Shown: positions 25,790-33,443, counted from the first letter of the stretch. The stretch is DNA of 39,087 nucleotides from Isosphaeraceae bacterium (GCA_021324445.1 JAJPJC010000215.1:1-39087); one strand, 5' to 3'. A program made the numbers and translations. The notes: generated by a model not told the origin, from the letters alone.

Positions 25790-27841
25790 ATGGCGAGGCT
25801 GATCATGGCGATGGCTGGGGGAATGACACCGCAACGGAGGTCGCTGGAGGAGGTCCACGGCTCGGTGGCGGTGCCGGGGATTGCCGGAGACGGGGCGTCG
25901 CGGCGGCTGCGGCATTTTCTGGCCTTCTTGGGACCGGCCTATCTCGTGAGCGTGGGCTACATGGACCCGGGCAACTGGGCGACGGACCTGGCCGGGGGCG
26001 CCCAGTTTGGCTATGCGCTGATCTGGGTGCTGCTGATGTCCAACCTGATGGCCATCCTCTTGCAGACGCTGGCTGCCCGCTTGGGGGTGGTGACCGGCCA
26101 CGACCTGGCCCAGGCGTGTCGCGCCGAGTATTCCCCAGCGCTCAACGCGGTGCTCTGGGTGCTGGCCGAGATCGCCATCACGGCCACCGACCTGGCGGAA
26201 GTCCTGGGGACGATCATCGCGCTGAAATTGCTTTTCGGGTTGCCGCTGTTGTGGGGCTGCCTGGTCACGGCCTTCGACACCTTCGTGCTGCTGTATCTCC
26301 AGCGCTGGGGGATGCGCCAGGTGGAAGCGGTGATCCTGGCGCTGGTGGCGACCATCGGAGTCTGCTTCCTGATCCAGATCTTCCTGGCGCAGCCCGATGT
26401 GGTGGGTGTCCTCTCGGGGCTGCGGCCGAGCCTGCCGCCGGGGGCCTTGTACGTGGCGATCGGCATCCTCGGCGCCACGGTGATGCCGCACAACCTGTAC
26501 TTGCACTCGGCCCTGGTGCAGACCCGCCGGATCGGGGCCGACCGCGCCAGCAAGTCGACCGCGTGCCGCTACTATCTGCTCGACTCGACAATCGCGCTGA
26601 ACGCGGCGTTCTTCGTCAATGCGGCCATCCTGGTCGTCAGCGCGGCGGTGTTCCACCGCGCCGGCGTGGAGGTCTCCAGCATCGAGGAGGCGCATAAGCT
26701 GTTGCCGTCGTTCCTGGGCCGGGGCGCGCCGATCTTGTTCGGGATCGCGCTTCTGTGCGCCGGCCAGAGTTCGACGCTGACCGGCACGCTGGCCGGTCAG
26801 ATCGTGATGGAGGGCTATCTGCACTTGCGGATGGCGCCGTGGCTCCGCCGGCTGATCACGCGGATGCTCGCCTTGATTCCGGCGGTCGTGGTCATCGCGA
26901 TGGCGGGCGATGCGGCGACGCAGCGGCTGTTGATCCTCAGCCAGGTGGTCCTGAGCTTGCAGCTCTCCTTCGCGGTGATCCCGCTGATCCACTTCACCTC
27001 GAACCGGCGGAACATGGGGGAATTCGCCACCCCCTGGTGGGGCCAGGTCCTGGCCTGGTCGGTGGCGGCGATCATCGTCGGGCTCAACGGCAAGCTCGTC
27101 CTGGACCAGGTCGGCGAGTGGGTCGGCGCCTTGGGGGAGCTGTCCCTGCGTCTCGGCCCGATCCCGGTGCGCTGGCTGATCGCCGGGGGACTTTACGCCC
27201 TGACCGGGGGCGCCGCCGCGCTGCTGGTCTGGGTGACGATCAAGCCGATGCTGCTCCGGTCGCCCGCCTGGCTGCCCCAGCCCAGCGTGCAGCTCGACTG
27301 GGTCGAGGCCCTGCGACCCCGCCCGCTGGCCCGCATCGGGGTGGCGCTGGAACACGACCGCGCCGACGCCGAGATCCTCAACCGGGCCCTGGGCCTGGCG
27401 CAGTCCCAGCGCACTCCCAGCGAGCTGGTGTTGCTCCACGTCGTCGACACGGCCATGACGCGCGTCCTGGGCGCCGAGACGGCCGACCAGGAGACCGGGG
27501 CCGACGAGCGCTATCTCAGCGAGCTGGTGTCCGCTTTGCGCGACCGCGGTTATGAGGCCCGCGCCGTGCTGCTCCACGGGCCCGACCCGGCCGGCGAGCT
27601 GGTCGCCCACCTCCGTCAAGATCCGGTCGACCTCCTGGTCGTCGGCTCGCACGGGCACGGCCTGGTCCGCGACCTGCTCCTGGGCCAGACCGTCGACCGG
27701 GTCCGACACAGCGTGGAGGTCCCCATGCTCATCGCCCGGCCCGGCCGCGACAGCACCTCCAGTACCCCCCTGCCCTCGTCCAACTCCGCGCGGAACGCCC
27801 AACACCTCCACGAACACTTGGTTCCCGACGGTCACGTGTAG
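25790..27841 (+). CDS. mntH: Nramp-type divalent metal transporter fused to a universal stress domain
   Basis: A 683-residue fusion. Residues ~35-500 are an Nramp proton-coupled Mn2+/Fe2+ importer of about 11 membrane helices. The two metal-site motifs are intact: DPGNW (Asp59-Asn62) in TM1 and MPHNLYLHS (Met232) in TM6; the Met is the family mark of transition-metal selectivity. Residues ~512-660 form a UspA-type domain (ARIGVALEHDRADAEILNRA at its start, LLVVGSHGHGLVRDLLLGQT with the GxHG..G nucleotide-binding signature, then VPMLIARPG). The Usp half would lie in the cytosol and might bind ATP to gate transport. The start is ATG 25790 or ATG 25805; GTG 25769 is also in frame. The upstream open frame to 25214 is excluded because it crosses the AT-rich leader. 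Nramp genes usually encode 400-450 residues without Usp. Confidence 0.92.
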   Translation: MARLIMAMAGGMTPQRRSLEEVHGSVAVPGIAGDGASRRLRHFLAFLGPAYLVSVGYMDPGNWATDLAGGAQFGYALIWVLLMSNLMAILLQTLAARLGVVTGHDLAQACRAEYSPALNAVLWVLAEIAITATDLAEVLGTIIALKLLFGLPLLWGCLVTAFDTFVLLYLQRWGMRQVEAVILALVATIGVCFLIQIFLAQPDVVGVLSGLRPSLPPGALYVAIGILGATVMPHNLYLHSALVQTRRIGADRASKSTACRYYLLDSTIALNAAFFVNAAILVVSAAVFHRAGVEVSSIEEAHKLLPSFLGRGAPILFGIALLCAGQSSTLTGTLAGQIVMEGYLHLRMAPWLRRLITRMLALIPAVVVIAMAGDAATQRLLILSQVVLSLQLSFAVIPLIHFTSNRRNMGEFATPWWGQVLAWSVAAIIVGLNGKLVLDQVGEWVGALGELSLRLGPIPVRWLIAGGLYALTGGAAALLVWVTIKPMLLRSPAWLPQPSVQLDWVEALRPRPLARIGVALEHDRADAEILNRALGLAQSQRTPSELVLLHVVDTAMTRVLGAETADQETGADERYLSELVSALRDRGYEARAVLLHGPDPAGELVAHLRQDPVDLLVVGSHGHGLVRDLLLGQTVDRVRHSVEVPMLIARPGRDSTSSTPLPSSNSARNAQHLHEHLVPDGHV

Positions 27842-27854
27842 GATGTCGAGTGTG

Positions 27855-27870
27855 CGGGGCATCTCGCCCC
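27855..27870. terminator. Small hairpin between convergent genes
   Basis: GGGGC (27856-27860) pairs with GCCCC (27866-27870) around a 5-base loop in the 29-base gap between the stops of the Nramp-Usp gene and the small minus-strand gene. The stem is short and has no T-run, so a bidirectional terminator role is tentative. Confidence 0.3.
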
Positions 27871-28047
27871 CTACGAGGAAGCCTCGAGCCGCCGGCGGAC
27901 ATCCGCCAGGGTCGAGACGCGGCCCTCGTCCGCTTCGCGCCGACGCTCCTCGGCCAAGCGGCGAAACGCCTGGTCTTGTTCCAGAAGCCGGTCAATGAAC
28001 TCGGCGTCGTCCTTGGCCTTTGGGTCGTTCAGGTTGTTCGCTTTCAT
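27871..28047 (-). CDS. 58-residue antitoxin-like protein
   Basis: A small frame from ATG 28047 to TAG 27871, preceded by GGAG 8 bases upstream. The protein begins MKANNLNDPKAKDDAEFIDR and continues as a very charged helix (LLEQDQAFRRLAEERRREAD), ending EGRVSTLADVRRRLEASS. The last part, an Asp-Glu-Gly-Arg-Val stretch followed by a DVRRRLE helix, resembles the C-termini of small type II antitoxins (addiction-module component type), where it wraps around the toxin. No toxin gene follows on this strand, so it would be an orphan, or it may be regulatory. No similarity beyond this is claimed. Two other small toxin-antitoxin-flavoured genes lie divergently at 28271-28889. Confidence 0.6.
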   Translation of the reverse strand: MKANNLNDPKAKDDAEFIDRLLEQDQAFRRLAEERRREADEGRVSTLADVRRRLEASS

Positions 28048-28270
28048 GTTGATTGCTCCGGGTACGAGCGCGCCCGCTCAGCCTTTTTGACTTCGGTATC
28101 GCCTTTGATACTATGCGCAATATGGCGAGAAAGGCGATCCTCCTGATACCTCTGACCTAATCAATGATGGGACCCGGGTCCCCCAGGACATTCGGGATGC
28201 GATCGACGACGCACTGTTCATCCTCAGCGGTGGTCATACCCACGCCGGTCCGGTCAAAGGCGCATACCGA

Positions 28271-28453
28271 ATGAAGGACGGCTCCAAGCAGACGGATGTC
28301 CTGGAAGAGGTTTGGGTCGCCTTTGAGGAAGGCGATCAACCCGCGCTTCGAGAGCTTGTGGCACGATTCTGCTCCCTTCTGGGCCAGGAGGCGATGTACC
28401 TCGAGTTCACTGCTTCCGAGATCGAATTGATCCCACCCTATGAGGAGTCTTGA
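28271..28453 (+). CDS. Small protein of unknown function, possibly 5'-truncated
   Basis: A 60-residue frame from ATG 28271 (MKDGSKQTDVLEEVWVAFEE, then LRELVARFCSLLGQEAMYLE). There is no ribosome binding site before this ATG. The same frame stays open upstream to about 28111, and its translation there is protein-like (QDIRDAIDDALFILSGGHTH, then AGPVKGAYR), but contains no ATG, GTG or TTG; only ATT 28190 and CTG codons are available. The gene may therefore use a rare start, or its 5' end was lost or frame-shifted. It is followed after 4 bases by the ribbon-helix-helix gene, so the two are probably translated together, as in a toxin-antitoxin pair. The fold is not recognised. Confidence 0.5.
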   Translation: MKDGSKQTDVLEEVWVAFEEGDQPALRELVARFCSLLGQEAMYLEFTASEIELIPPYEES

Positions 28454-28457
28454 TTCC

Positions 28458-28889
28458 ATGAACGCACTCGATGAGCTCATGAGAGCCGCCGAGCAGGCTG
28501 CCCAAGAAGCGGAGTCGTGGGCTGATCTTTCGAACGCACTCTTTAACCCCGTCGATGGACTGGTTTCCCGCGCTTATCGCACGCGCGAGGCGCGGGAAGC
28601 GTTCGTCAAGACCGAGGAGTATCGCAAGATCCGGCAACTGGTCTCCGACGCCATCGAGCGATTTGGCTTAGTTGAGGGAGCCACACCCAAGAAGAGCGGA
28701 CGGTTCGTGGTCCGGCTGCCCCAATCGCTCCATGGGGCCTTGGAGCGCGAGGCCGTGGCAGAAGGGGTCAGCTTGAACCAGTTGGTTGTGTCCAAGCTAT
28801 CTCTCACGCTTGGCCGCCTGTCCAACCTGGTCCGCCAGGAGGCAGGGACCGGCTCCCACTCCCAACTGGCCGATTCATCACGCCGGTGA
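28458..28889 (+). CDS. HicB-type ribbon-helix-helix protein
   Basis: A 143-residue protein. ATG 28458 has GAGGAG 10 bases upstream (overlapping the end of the preceding gene); an in-frame ATG at 28440 is less likely. Residues ~78-110 (FVVRLPQSLHGALEREAVAE, then GVSLNQLVVSKLSL) match the Arc/MetJ-type ribbon-helix-helix domain found at the C-terminus of HicB antitoxins: a DNA-contacting strand (RFVVRLP) followed by two helices. The N-terminal half is helical and is not the usual HicB RNase-H-like fold, so the partner-binding part differs. It probably binds an operator near its own promoter as a dimer. No HicA (double-stranded RNA-binding) toxin was seen nearby; the 60-residue protein upstream is the only candidate partner. 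The 3' end overlaps the convergent acyltransferase gene by 12 bases. Confidence 0.75.
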   Translation: MNALDELMRAAEQAAQEAESWADLSNALFNPVDGLVSRAYRTREAREAFVKTEEYRKIRQLVSDAIERFGLVEGATPKKSGRFVVRLPQSLHGALEREAVAEGVSLNQLVVSKLSLTLGRLSNLVRQEAGTGSHSQLADSSRR

Positions 28890-29879
28890 TGGCTCCACAG
28901 CCATCTTGAGCACCCACCCGCCCAGGTCGCGGTGAAGGTCGACGAATCGGTCCAGGCAGTGGATGAAGATCGGCGCAGTGGCCAGCACGAAGCCCAGCGT
29001 CGCCGCGATGGCCAGCGGGCGCGGGACGCGCCGGCCTGTGATGGCTCGATAGGAACGTCCCAGCCCCGCGCCGGCGATCGCCCCCAGCCCGTGCAGTCCG
29101 AAGAACGTGCATTGCCAGCCCAGCAAGTCGGGAGCGGCCGGCAGCAAAAGGTACTCATGGAGCAACCCGCTGACCGCGAAGACGGCGAGGATGCCCAGGA
29201 CCGGTCGTCGTCGTCGCCGCCCGATCGGCTCGAAGACGTGCCGCTTGAGCCAGCGGTGGATCCACACGTTGTACCGGCTCCAGAAGTCCAGGACCGAGTG
29301 AGCCAGGATCGGGTAGCGGAAGGCGTCGGTGCCGCGGTAGCCGGCCAGGCCCAGGGCCGCGACCATGAGGTCGTTGGCCCCGCCGCCCAGGAGGTAGATC
29401 TCCATCGCCTTGAGGGAGCCGTCGAGCCAGAGACTCCCCTCGGCGACGCCCAGTGACTGACCCACGGCCGTCAGCGCCAGGCCCAGCGCCACGCGCACGG
29501 CTCCCGACGCCAGGCGGCCGGAGGCCACGGTCAGCCGCCGCCGCATCCCGGGGATCCGGATCCCCACGTCCTCGATCTGCAGGCTCGGCCAGAACGTCAG
29601 CGCCAGCCCGACCCGCACGGGATGGTCCGCTTGCCGCGGGCACGCCAGCCAGTCGATCGCCTTGAGCATCACGATCCCGCCCAGGATCGCCACCAGCACG
29701 ATGGCCAGGGGATGCCGGGTCCCGGCCAGGGCCCAGGGGGCGGACAGCGGAACCAGGCAGACGACCCCCGCCAGCCGAGTCCACCACCGCGCCGGCAGCC
29801 GTCTTCGGGCCCGGACCAGGAGCGGGGCCAGCAGTGCGGGCGTCCCCAGAGCGCTCAATATGGCCACCACGTGAGTCAT
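28878..29879 (-). CDS. MBOAT/wax-synthase-like membrane O-acyltransferase
   Basis: A 333-residue polytopic membrane protein with about 8 hydrophobic helices. The features shared with the wax-synthase branch of the membrane-bound O-acyltransferase superfamily are the motif SVLDFWSRYNVWIHRWLKRH and the later AVSGLLHEYL, whose His is the presumed catalytic residue inside a hydrophobic helix. It would esterify an acyl group onto a lipid or alcohol acceptor in the inner membrane; the acceptor is unknown. ATG 29879 lies two bases from the end of a repeat element, which therefore forms the whole upstream leader; no clear Shine-Dalgarno is seen. The gene overlaps the ribbon-helix-helix gene by 12 bases at its 3' end. 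Confidence 0.75.
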   Translation of the reverse strand: MTHVVAILSALGTPALLAPLLVRARRRLPARWWTRLAGVVCLVPLSAPWALAGTRHPLAIVLVAILGGIVMLKAIDWLACPRQADHPVRVGLALTFWPSLQIEDVGIRIPGMRRRLTVASGRLASGAVRVALGLALTAVGQSLGVAEGSLWLDGSLKAMEIYLLGGGANDLMVAALGLAGYRGTDAFRYPILAHSVLDFWSRYNVWIHRWLKRHVFEPIGRRRRRPVLGILAVFAVSGLLHEYLLLPAAPDLLGWQCTFFGLHGLGAIAGAGLGRSYRAITGRRVPRPLAIAATLGFVLATAPIFIHCLDRFVDLHRDLGGWVLKMAVEPSPA

Positions 29880-29881
29880 GA

Positions 29882-30030
29882 GTCCGTGGTCCGTGGTCCG
29901 TGGCCCGTTGTCGGAACTCCCGCTCCGGTGCGCCGTCAGCGCCTTCTTTCGAATGCCTCAGCTTTCCCGGACCAGGCGAGTCAGCCCGCGGCAGCGAACC
30001 ACGGACCACGGACAAAGGACCACGGACAAA
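29882..30030. repeat. Heptad-bounded dispersed repeat, copy 1
   Basis: The left end has three tandem GTCCGTG heptamers plus a degenerate one (29882-29909). The right end has the inverted heptamer CACGGAC at 30000-30006, 30007-30013 and 30021-30027 with AAAGGAC between. The ~90-base core is related, in reverse complement, to the core of the element at 32038-32200: shared blocks include the reverse of GCGGGCTGAC, GACGGCGCA and GGAGCGGGAG. Terminal inverted repeats around a conserved core resemble a MITE or REP-like element. No coding potential is evident. Confidence 0.75.
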
Positions 30031-30133
30031 TGGGTGATTGACCGCCCGAAGAAGGCCATCTTATAATGCCTTACGACGACAGGGGGCTCTGGCGCCGGCG
30101 AGTCCTAGGGCGCGTGCGGGTGGTGACCACGCG

Positions 30134-30664
30134 ATGGCCATCACGTATTACAAACGGTTCCGGATGGAGATCGACCTGGACCGGGCGATCACGACCGCGG
30201 TGCTGCCGCAATCGTTCACCTGGGTGCCCTGGGACGAGGCCCTGCTGGAGCCGCACGCCGAAGTCAAGTATCGCAGTTTCCTGGGCGAGATCGATGCCTA
30301 TGTCTTCCCCTGCCTGGGTGATCGCTACGGATGCCGGCGGCTGATGAACGAGATCCGGCGGAAACCCGGCTTCCTGCCGGGCGCCACCTGGCTGATCGCC
30401 TGTGCGGAAGGCTATGTGGGGACGGTCCAGGGGGTGATGGACCAGGGTCCCATCGGCGCGATCCAGAATGTCGGGGTGATCCCGACGTACCGGGGGCTGG
30501 GGCTGGGCAAGGCCCTGGTCCGCCGCGCGCTGGCCGGGTTCTGTCAGGCGGGCTTGCACCGGGCCTATCTCGAGGTGACCGCCGAGAATGCCGCCGCCGT
30601 GCAACTCTATCGCCACGTTGGCTTTCGACGGGCCAAGACGCTCTATAAAGCCGTCGACAATTGA
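30134..30664 (+). CDS. GNAT family N-acetyltransferase
   Basis: A 176-residue protein starting at ATG 30134 (MAITYYKRFRMEIDLDRAIT). The acetyl-CoA-binding motif A is clear: IQNVGVIPTYRGLGLGKALV, where RGLGLG is the pyrophosphate loop. It is followed by the motif B region AYLEVTAENAAAVQLYRHVG, including the ENAAAVQLYRHVGF signature of the Gcn5 fold. The substrate is unknown; N-terminal residues ~30-90 form a separate, acceptor-side region. A good ribosome binding site is not visible. The gene lies between two inverted copies of the heptad repeat, in the same direction as the M16 pair. Confidence 0.88.
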   Translation: MAITYYKRFRMEIDLDRAITTAVLPQSFTWVPWDEALLEPHAEVKYRSFLGEIDAYVFPCLGDRYGCRRLMNEIRRKPGFLPGATWLIACAEGYVGTVQGVMDQGPIGAIQNVGVIPTYRGLGLGKALVRRALAGFCQAGLHRAYLEVTAENAAAVQLYRHVGFRRAKTLYKAVDN

Positions 30665-30677
30665 AGCAATTCCGGGC

Positions 30678-30774
30678 GGATTTTGGATTTCGGATTGCCG
30701 ATTCGGGACGGAACGAACTAACATCCCAAGAAGCTGCACGCGAAAACCTGAGGCCGGCAAACCAGAATCCAAAG
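30678..30774. repeat. Second-type heptad element before the M16 gene
   Basis: Four tandem degenerate heptamers (GGATTTT, GGATTTC, GGATTGC, CGATTCG; 30678-30705) stand at the left end, and the inverted form AGAATCC (30764-30770) followed by AAAGG at the right end, about 60 bases apart. The plan is the same as that of the GTCCGTG elements, but the heptamer differs. The AAAGGGG Shine-Dalgarno of the M16 gene begins at the last bases of the element. Confidence 0.6.
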
Positions 30775-30782
30775 GGGTGCCC

Positions 30783-32078
30783 GTGACCGACGCAGATCCC
30801 TCGACAATCGAGCAACACACGTACGCGAATGGGCTGGTGCTGGTCGCCGAGACCATGCCCGGCGTGCAGTCTGCCGCGTTCACGATGCTGCTCCCGGCCG
30901 GGGTGGCCTACGAGGGGGCCGAGGGCCTGGAGCTTGGCGGCGGCGCTGCGACCATGGCCGCCGAGTGGATCACGCGCGGGGCTGGCCCGCGCGACAGCCA
31001 TGAGCTGGTGACGGCCCTGGATCACCTGGGGGTCAGCCACGCCGAGGGTGCCCAGACCCTGCACACGTCGCTCTCGGCGGCGACGCTGGGACGCAACCTC
31101 GAGGCAGCCCTGGAGATCTTCGCCGACGTGGTGCTCCGCCCCCACCTCGACGACGAGGAGGTCGAGCCGATCCGGGCGCTCTGCCTGCAAAACCTGCGCA
31201 GCCTCGAAGACGATCCCGGGACGAAGGTGATCTACGAGCTGCGGCGGCGCCATTTCCCGGACCCCTGGGGACGTCCCTCGCCGGGGACGCCGGAGGGGGT
31301 CGCGGCCTTGACGCCGGAGCAGATCCGGAGCTTCTTCACGGCGACCTATCGCCCCAACGGCGCGATCCTGGGCGTGGCCGGGGCGATCGACTGGCCGAGG
31401 CTCCGCGATGCCGTGGGCCGTCTCTTCGGCGACTGGACCGCGCGGCCGGAGCCGCGGGTGCACGCGCGGCCCGCCGGCCCGCGCCGCGACCACATCCTCC
31501 GCGAGACCCAGCAGATCCAGATCGCCCTGGCCCTCCCCGCCGCGACCGTTTCCAGCCCCGACTATTACCGCGCCCGCGCGGCCGTGGCCATCCTGGGCGG
31601 CTATTCCTCGGCCCGCCTCTTTACGGAAGTCCGCGAGAAGCGCGGGCTGTGCTACTCGGTCTACGCCACTTACGAAGGCCACCGCGACCGGGCGGCCCTG
31701 CTGGCCTACGCGGGTACGTCCACCGAGCGGGCCCAGCAGACCCTCGACGTGATGCTGGCCGAGCTCGACCGGCTCGGCCGCGAGGGCGTCGCGCTCGACG
31801 AATTGGAGACCATGCGCGCCGGCCTGAAGAGCTCGCTGATCATGGCCCAGGAGTCGAGTATGAGCCGCTCCGGCGCGCTGGCCTCCGACTGGTACTTCCT
31901 CGGGCGGGTCCGGCCCCTCGCGGAGATCGCCGGCCAGCTCGATGCCCTGACCCCCGAGGAGGTCTCCACCTACGCCGCCGGCCTCGTCCGGCCCGACGAC
32001 CTGACGATTCTGACCCTCGGACCCACTGCACTTCGCTGTCCGAAGTCCGACCAAGAGTCCGGTGTCCGTGATCCGTAG
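30783..32078 (+). CDS. M16 peptidase-like subunit lacking the zinc motif
   Basis: A 431-residue protein of the pitrilysin/MPP (M16B) family. GTG 30783 has AAAGGGG 5 bases upstream. The two-domain M16 pattern is clear (NGLVLVAETMPGVQSAAFTM at the start, YRPNGAILGVAGAIDWPRLR in the linker, FTEVREKRGLCYSVYATYEG in the C-terminal half). At the place where active members have HxxEH, this protein has LELGGGAATMAAEW, so it cannot bind zinc. The Arg/Tyr pair in REKRGLCYSV, which helps hold substrate, is intact. It is therefore the non-catalytic partner of the next gene. The stop codon lies inside a heptad repeat, which adds the odd tail CPKSDQESGVRDP. Confidence 0.9.
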   Translation: MTDADPSTIEQHTYANGLVLVAETMPGVQSAAFTMLLPAGVAYEGAEGLELGGGAATMAAEWITRGAGPRDSHELVTALDHLGVSHAEGAQTLHTSLSAATLGRNLEAALEIFADVVLRPHLDDEEVEPIRALCLQNLRSLEDDPGTKVIYELRRRHFPDPWGRPSPGTPEGVAALTPEQIRSFFTATYRPNGAILGVAGAIDWPRLRDAVGRLFGDWTARPEPRVHARPAGPRRDHILRETQQIQIALALPAATVSSPDYYRARAAVAILGGYSSARLFTEVREKRGLCYSVYATYEGHRDRAALLAYAGTSTERAQQTLDVMLAELDRLGREGVALDELETMRAGLKSSLIMAQESSMSRSGALASDWYFLGRVRPLAEIAGQLDALTPEEVSTYAAGLVRPDDLTILTLGPTALRCPKSDQESGVRDP

Positions 32079-32200
32079 TCCGCGGTTCGCTTCGCGGGCT
32101 GACGAGTCGGATCCGGAGAATCGAGGCACTCGGAAACGGGGCAGGACGGCGCAATGGAGCGGGAGCTCCCACAACGGACCACGGACCACGGACAAAGGAC
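32038..32200. repeat. Heptad-bounded dispersed repeat, copy 2
   Basis: The left end is GTCCGAA, GTCCGAC, GTCCGGT, GTCCGTG, ATCCGTA, GTCCGCG (32038-32084, with one 5-base interruption). The right end is CACGGAC twice and AAAGGAC (32180-32200). The core is inverted relative to copy 1 at 29882-30030. The left heptads overlap the last 14 codons of the upstream M16 gene, and the final AAAGGA serves as ribosome binding site for the downstream M16 gene. Confidence 0.75.
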
Positions 32201-32204
32201 GATC

Positions 32205-33443
32205 ATGGAATTTCACCACACCACGCTGGACAACGGCATGCAGGTCATCGCCGAGCTGAACGATCGGGCATACTCGGTCGCCGCCGGCTTTTTTGTCAAG
32301 ACCGGGAGTCGCGACGAGTCGAGTGAGCTGGCGGGGGTCTCGCATTTCCTCGAGCACATGACCTTCAAGGGGACGCCGCGGCGCGACGCCCTGACCGTCA
32401 ATCGCGACTTCGACCGCGTCGGGGCCAAGCACAACGCCCAGACCTCGGAGGAAGATACGTTCTACCATGTCACCTGCCTGCCGGAGTATCTCCCACCCGC
32501 CTTCGACGTCCTGGCGGACATCCTCCGGCCCACGCTCCGCGACGATGACTTCGAGACGGAGAAGCAGGTGATCATCGAAGAGATCCGAATGTACCTGGAC
32601 AACCCGATGTCGGTGGCCTACGAGGCGGCCAAGACGGCCCACTTCGGCGCGCACCCGCTGGGCAACAGCATCCTGGGGACCGTCGAGTCGATCACGGCCT
32701 TGACGGCCGGCCAGATGCGCGACTATTTCGCCCGCCGCTACAGCCCGGCCAATATCGTGCTGGCCTTCGCCGGCAAGGCGGACTGGGGCTCGCTGCTGGA
32801 GCTGGCGCGGGCCCATTGCGCGGGGTGGCAGGGCGGCCCGGCGAGCCGGCAGGCCGGACCGGTCCGCGGTTCCGGCGCCTTCCGCGCGATCCTCCGCGCC
32901 GACGACCAGCAGCAGACCGTCGTCGGCGTGGCCGACGGGCCCCCGCTGGAGAGCCCCGACCGCTACGCGGCGCATCTGCTGGCGACGATCCTCGGCGACC
33001 ATACCGGCTCACGCTTGTACTGGGCGTTGATCGATCCGGGCCACGCCGACGGCGCCGAGCTCTCGTACCAGGACTTCAATCAGGCCGGGACGTTCTTCAC
33101 CTTCCTGAGCTGCGAGCCGGAGTCGACCCAGGTCAACCTCGGCCGGATCGCCGAGGTCTATCAGACCCTGATGTCCCAGGGACCGACCGAGGATGAGCTG
33201 GTCCAGGCCCAGAACAAAGTGCTCGCCCGCACGGTCCTCCGCAGCGAGCGCCCCATGGGACGGCTGGCCTCGCTGGGCTTTCACTGGATGTACCATCGCG
33301 CCTACCTGTCGGTGGAGCAGGAGCTGGAAGCCTTCAGCCGGGTCACCCTGGCCGACCTGCGCCGTCTCCTCGGCGACTGGCCCCTCTGGCCGATGACAGT
33401 CGTCTCGGTCGGCCCGACCACCAACGTGCACCCGCTGAGCTAA
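32205..33443 (+). CDS. M16 zinc peptidase, catalytic subunit
   Basis: A 412-residue M16B metallopeptidase. The inverted zinc motif HFLEH (His47, Glu50 as general base, His51) is present, and the third ligand is a Glu of EKQVIIEEIR (125/126) about 75 residues on, the family spacing. The C-terminal half carries the fold partner domain (GDHTGSRLYWALIDPGHADG). ATG 32205 lies 5 bases after AAAGGA, which belongs to the repeat element. The upstream in-frame translation (RTTDHGQRT) is repeat-derived and excluded. Together with the preceding inactive subunit it should form a clam-shell heterodimer that degrades or trims short, unstructured peptides. No signal peptide is seen, so it is probably cytosolic. 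Confidence 0.93.
   Translation: MEFHHTTLDNGMQVIAELNDRAYSVAAGFFVKTGSRDESSELAGVSHFLEHMTFKGTPRRDALTVNRDFDRVGAKHNAQTSEEDTFYHVTCLPEYLPPAFDVLADILRPTLRDDDFETEKQVIIEEIRMYLDNPMSVAYEAAKTAHFGAHPLGNSILGTVESITALTAGQMRDYFARRYSPANIVLAFAGKADWGSLLELARAHCAGWQGGPASRQAGPVRGSGAFRAILRADDQQQTVVGVADGPPLESPDRYAAHLLATILGDHTGSRLYWALIDPGHADGAELSYQDFNQAGTFFTFLSCEPESTQVNLGRIAEVYQTLMSQGPTEDELVQAQNKVLARTVLRSERPMGRLASLGFHWMYHRAYLSVEQELEAFSRVTLADLRRLLGDWPLWPMTVVSVGPTTNVHPLS

Noticed and set aside
25745..27862. 705-codon open frame on the minus strand
   Set aside because: It is the antisense shadow of the Nramp-Usp gene; its translation is His/Gln/Asp-rich, without domains or ribosome binding site.
29882..32200. CRISPR array
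   Set aside because: The repeat unit is 7 bases, degenerate and directly tandem, with no spacers and no cas genes.
30264..33002. 912-codon open frame on the minus strand
   Set aside because: It runs antisense through the M16 pair and the repeat elements, with stretches derived from heptad repeats (RNPKS, VVRGPL types); the plus-strand genes have clear catalytic and fold motifs.
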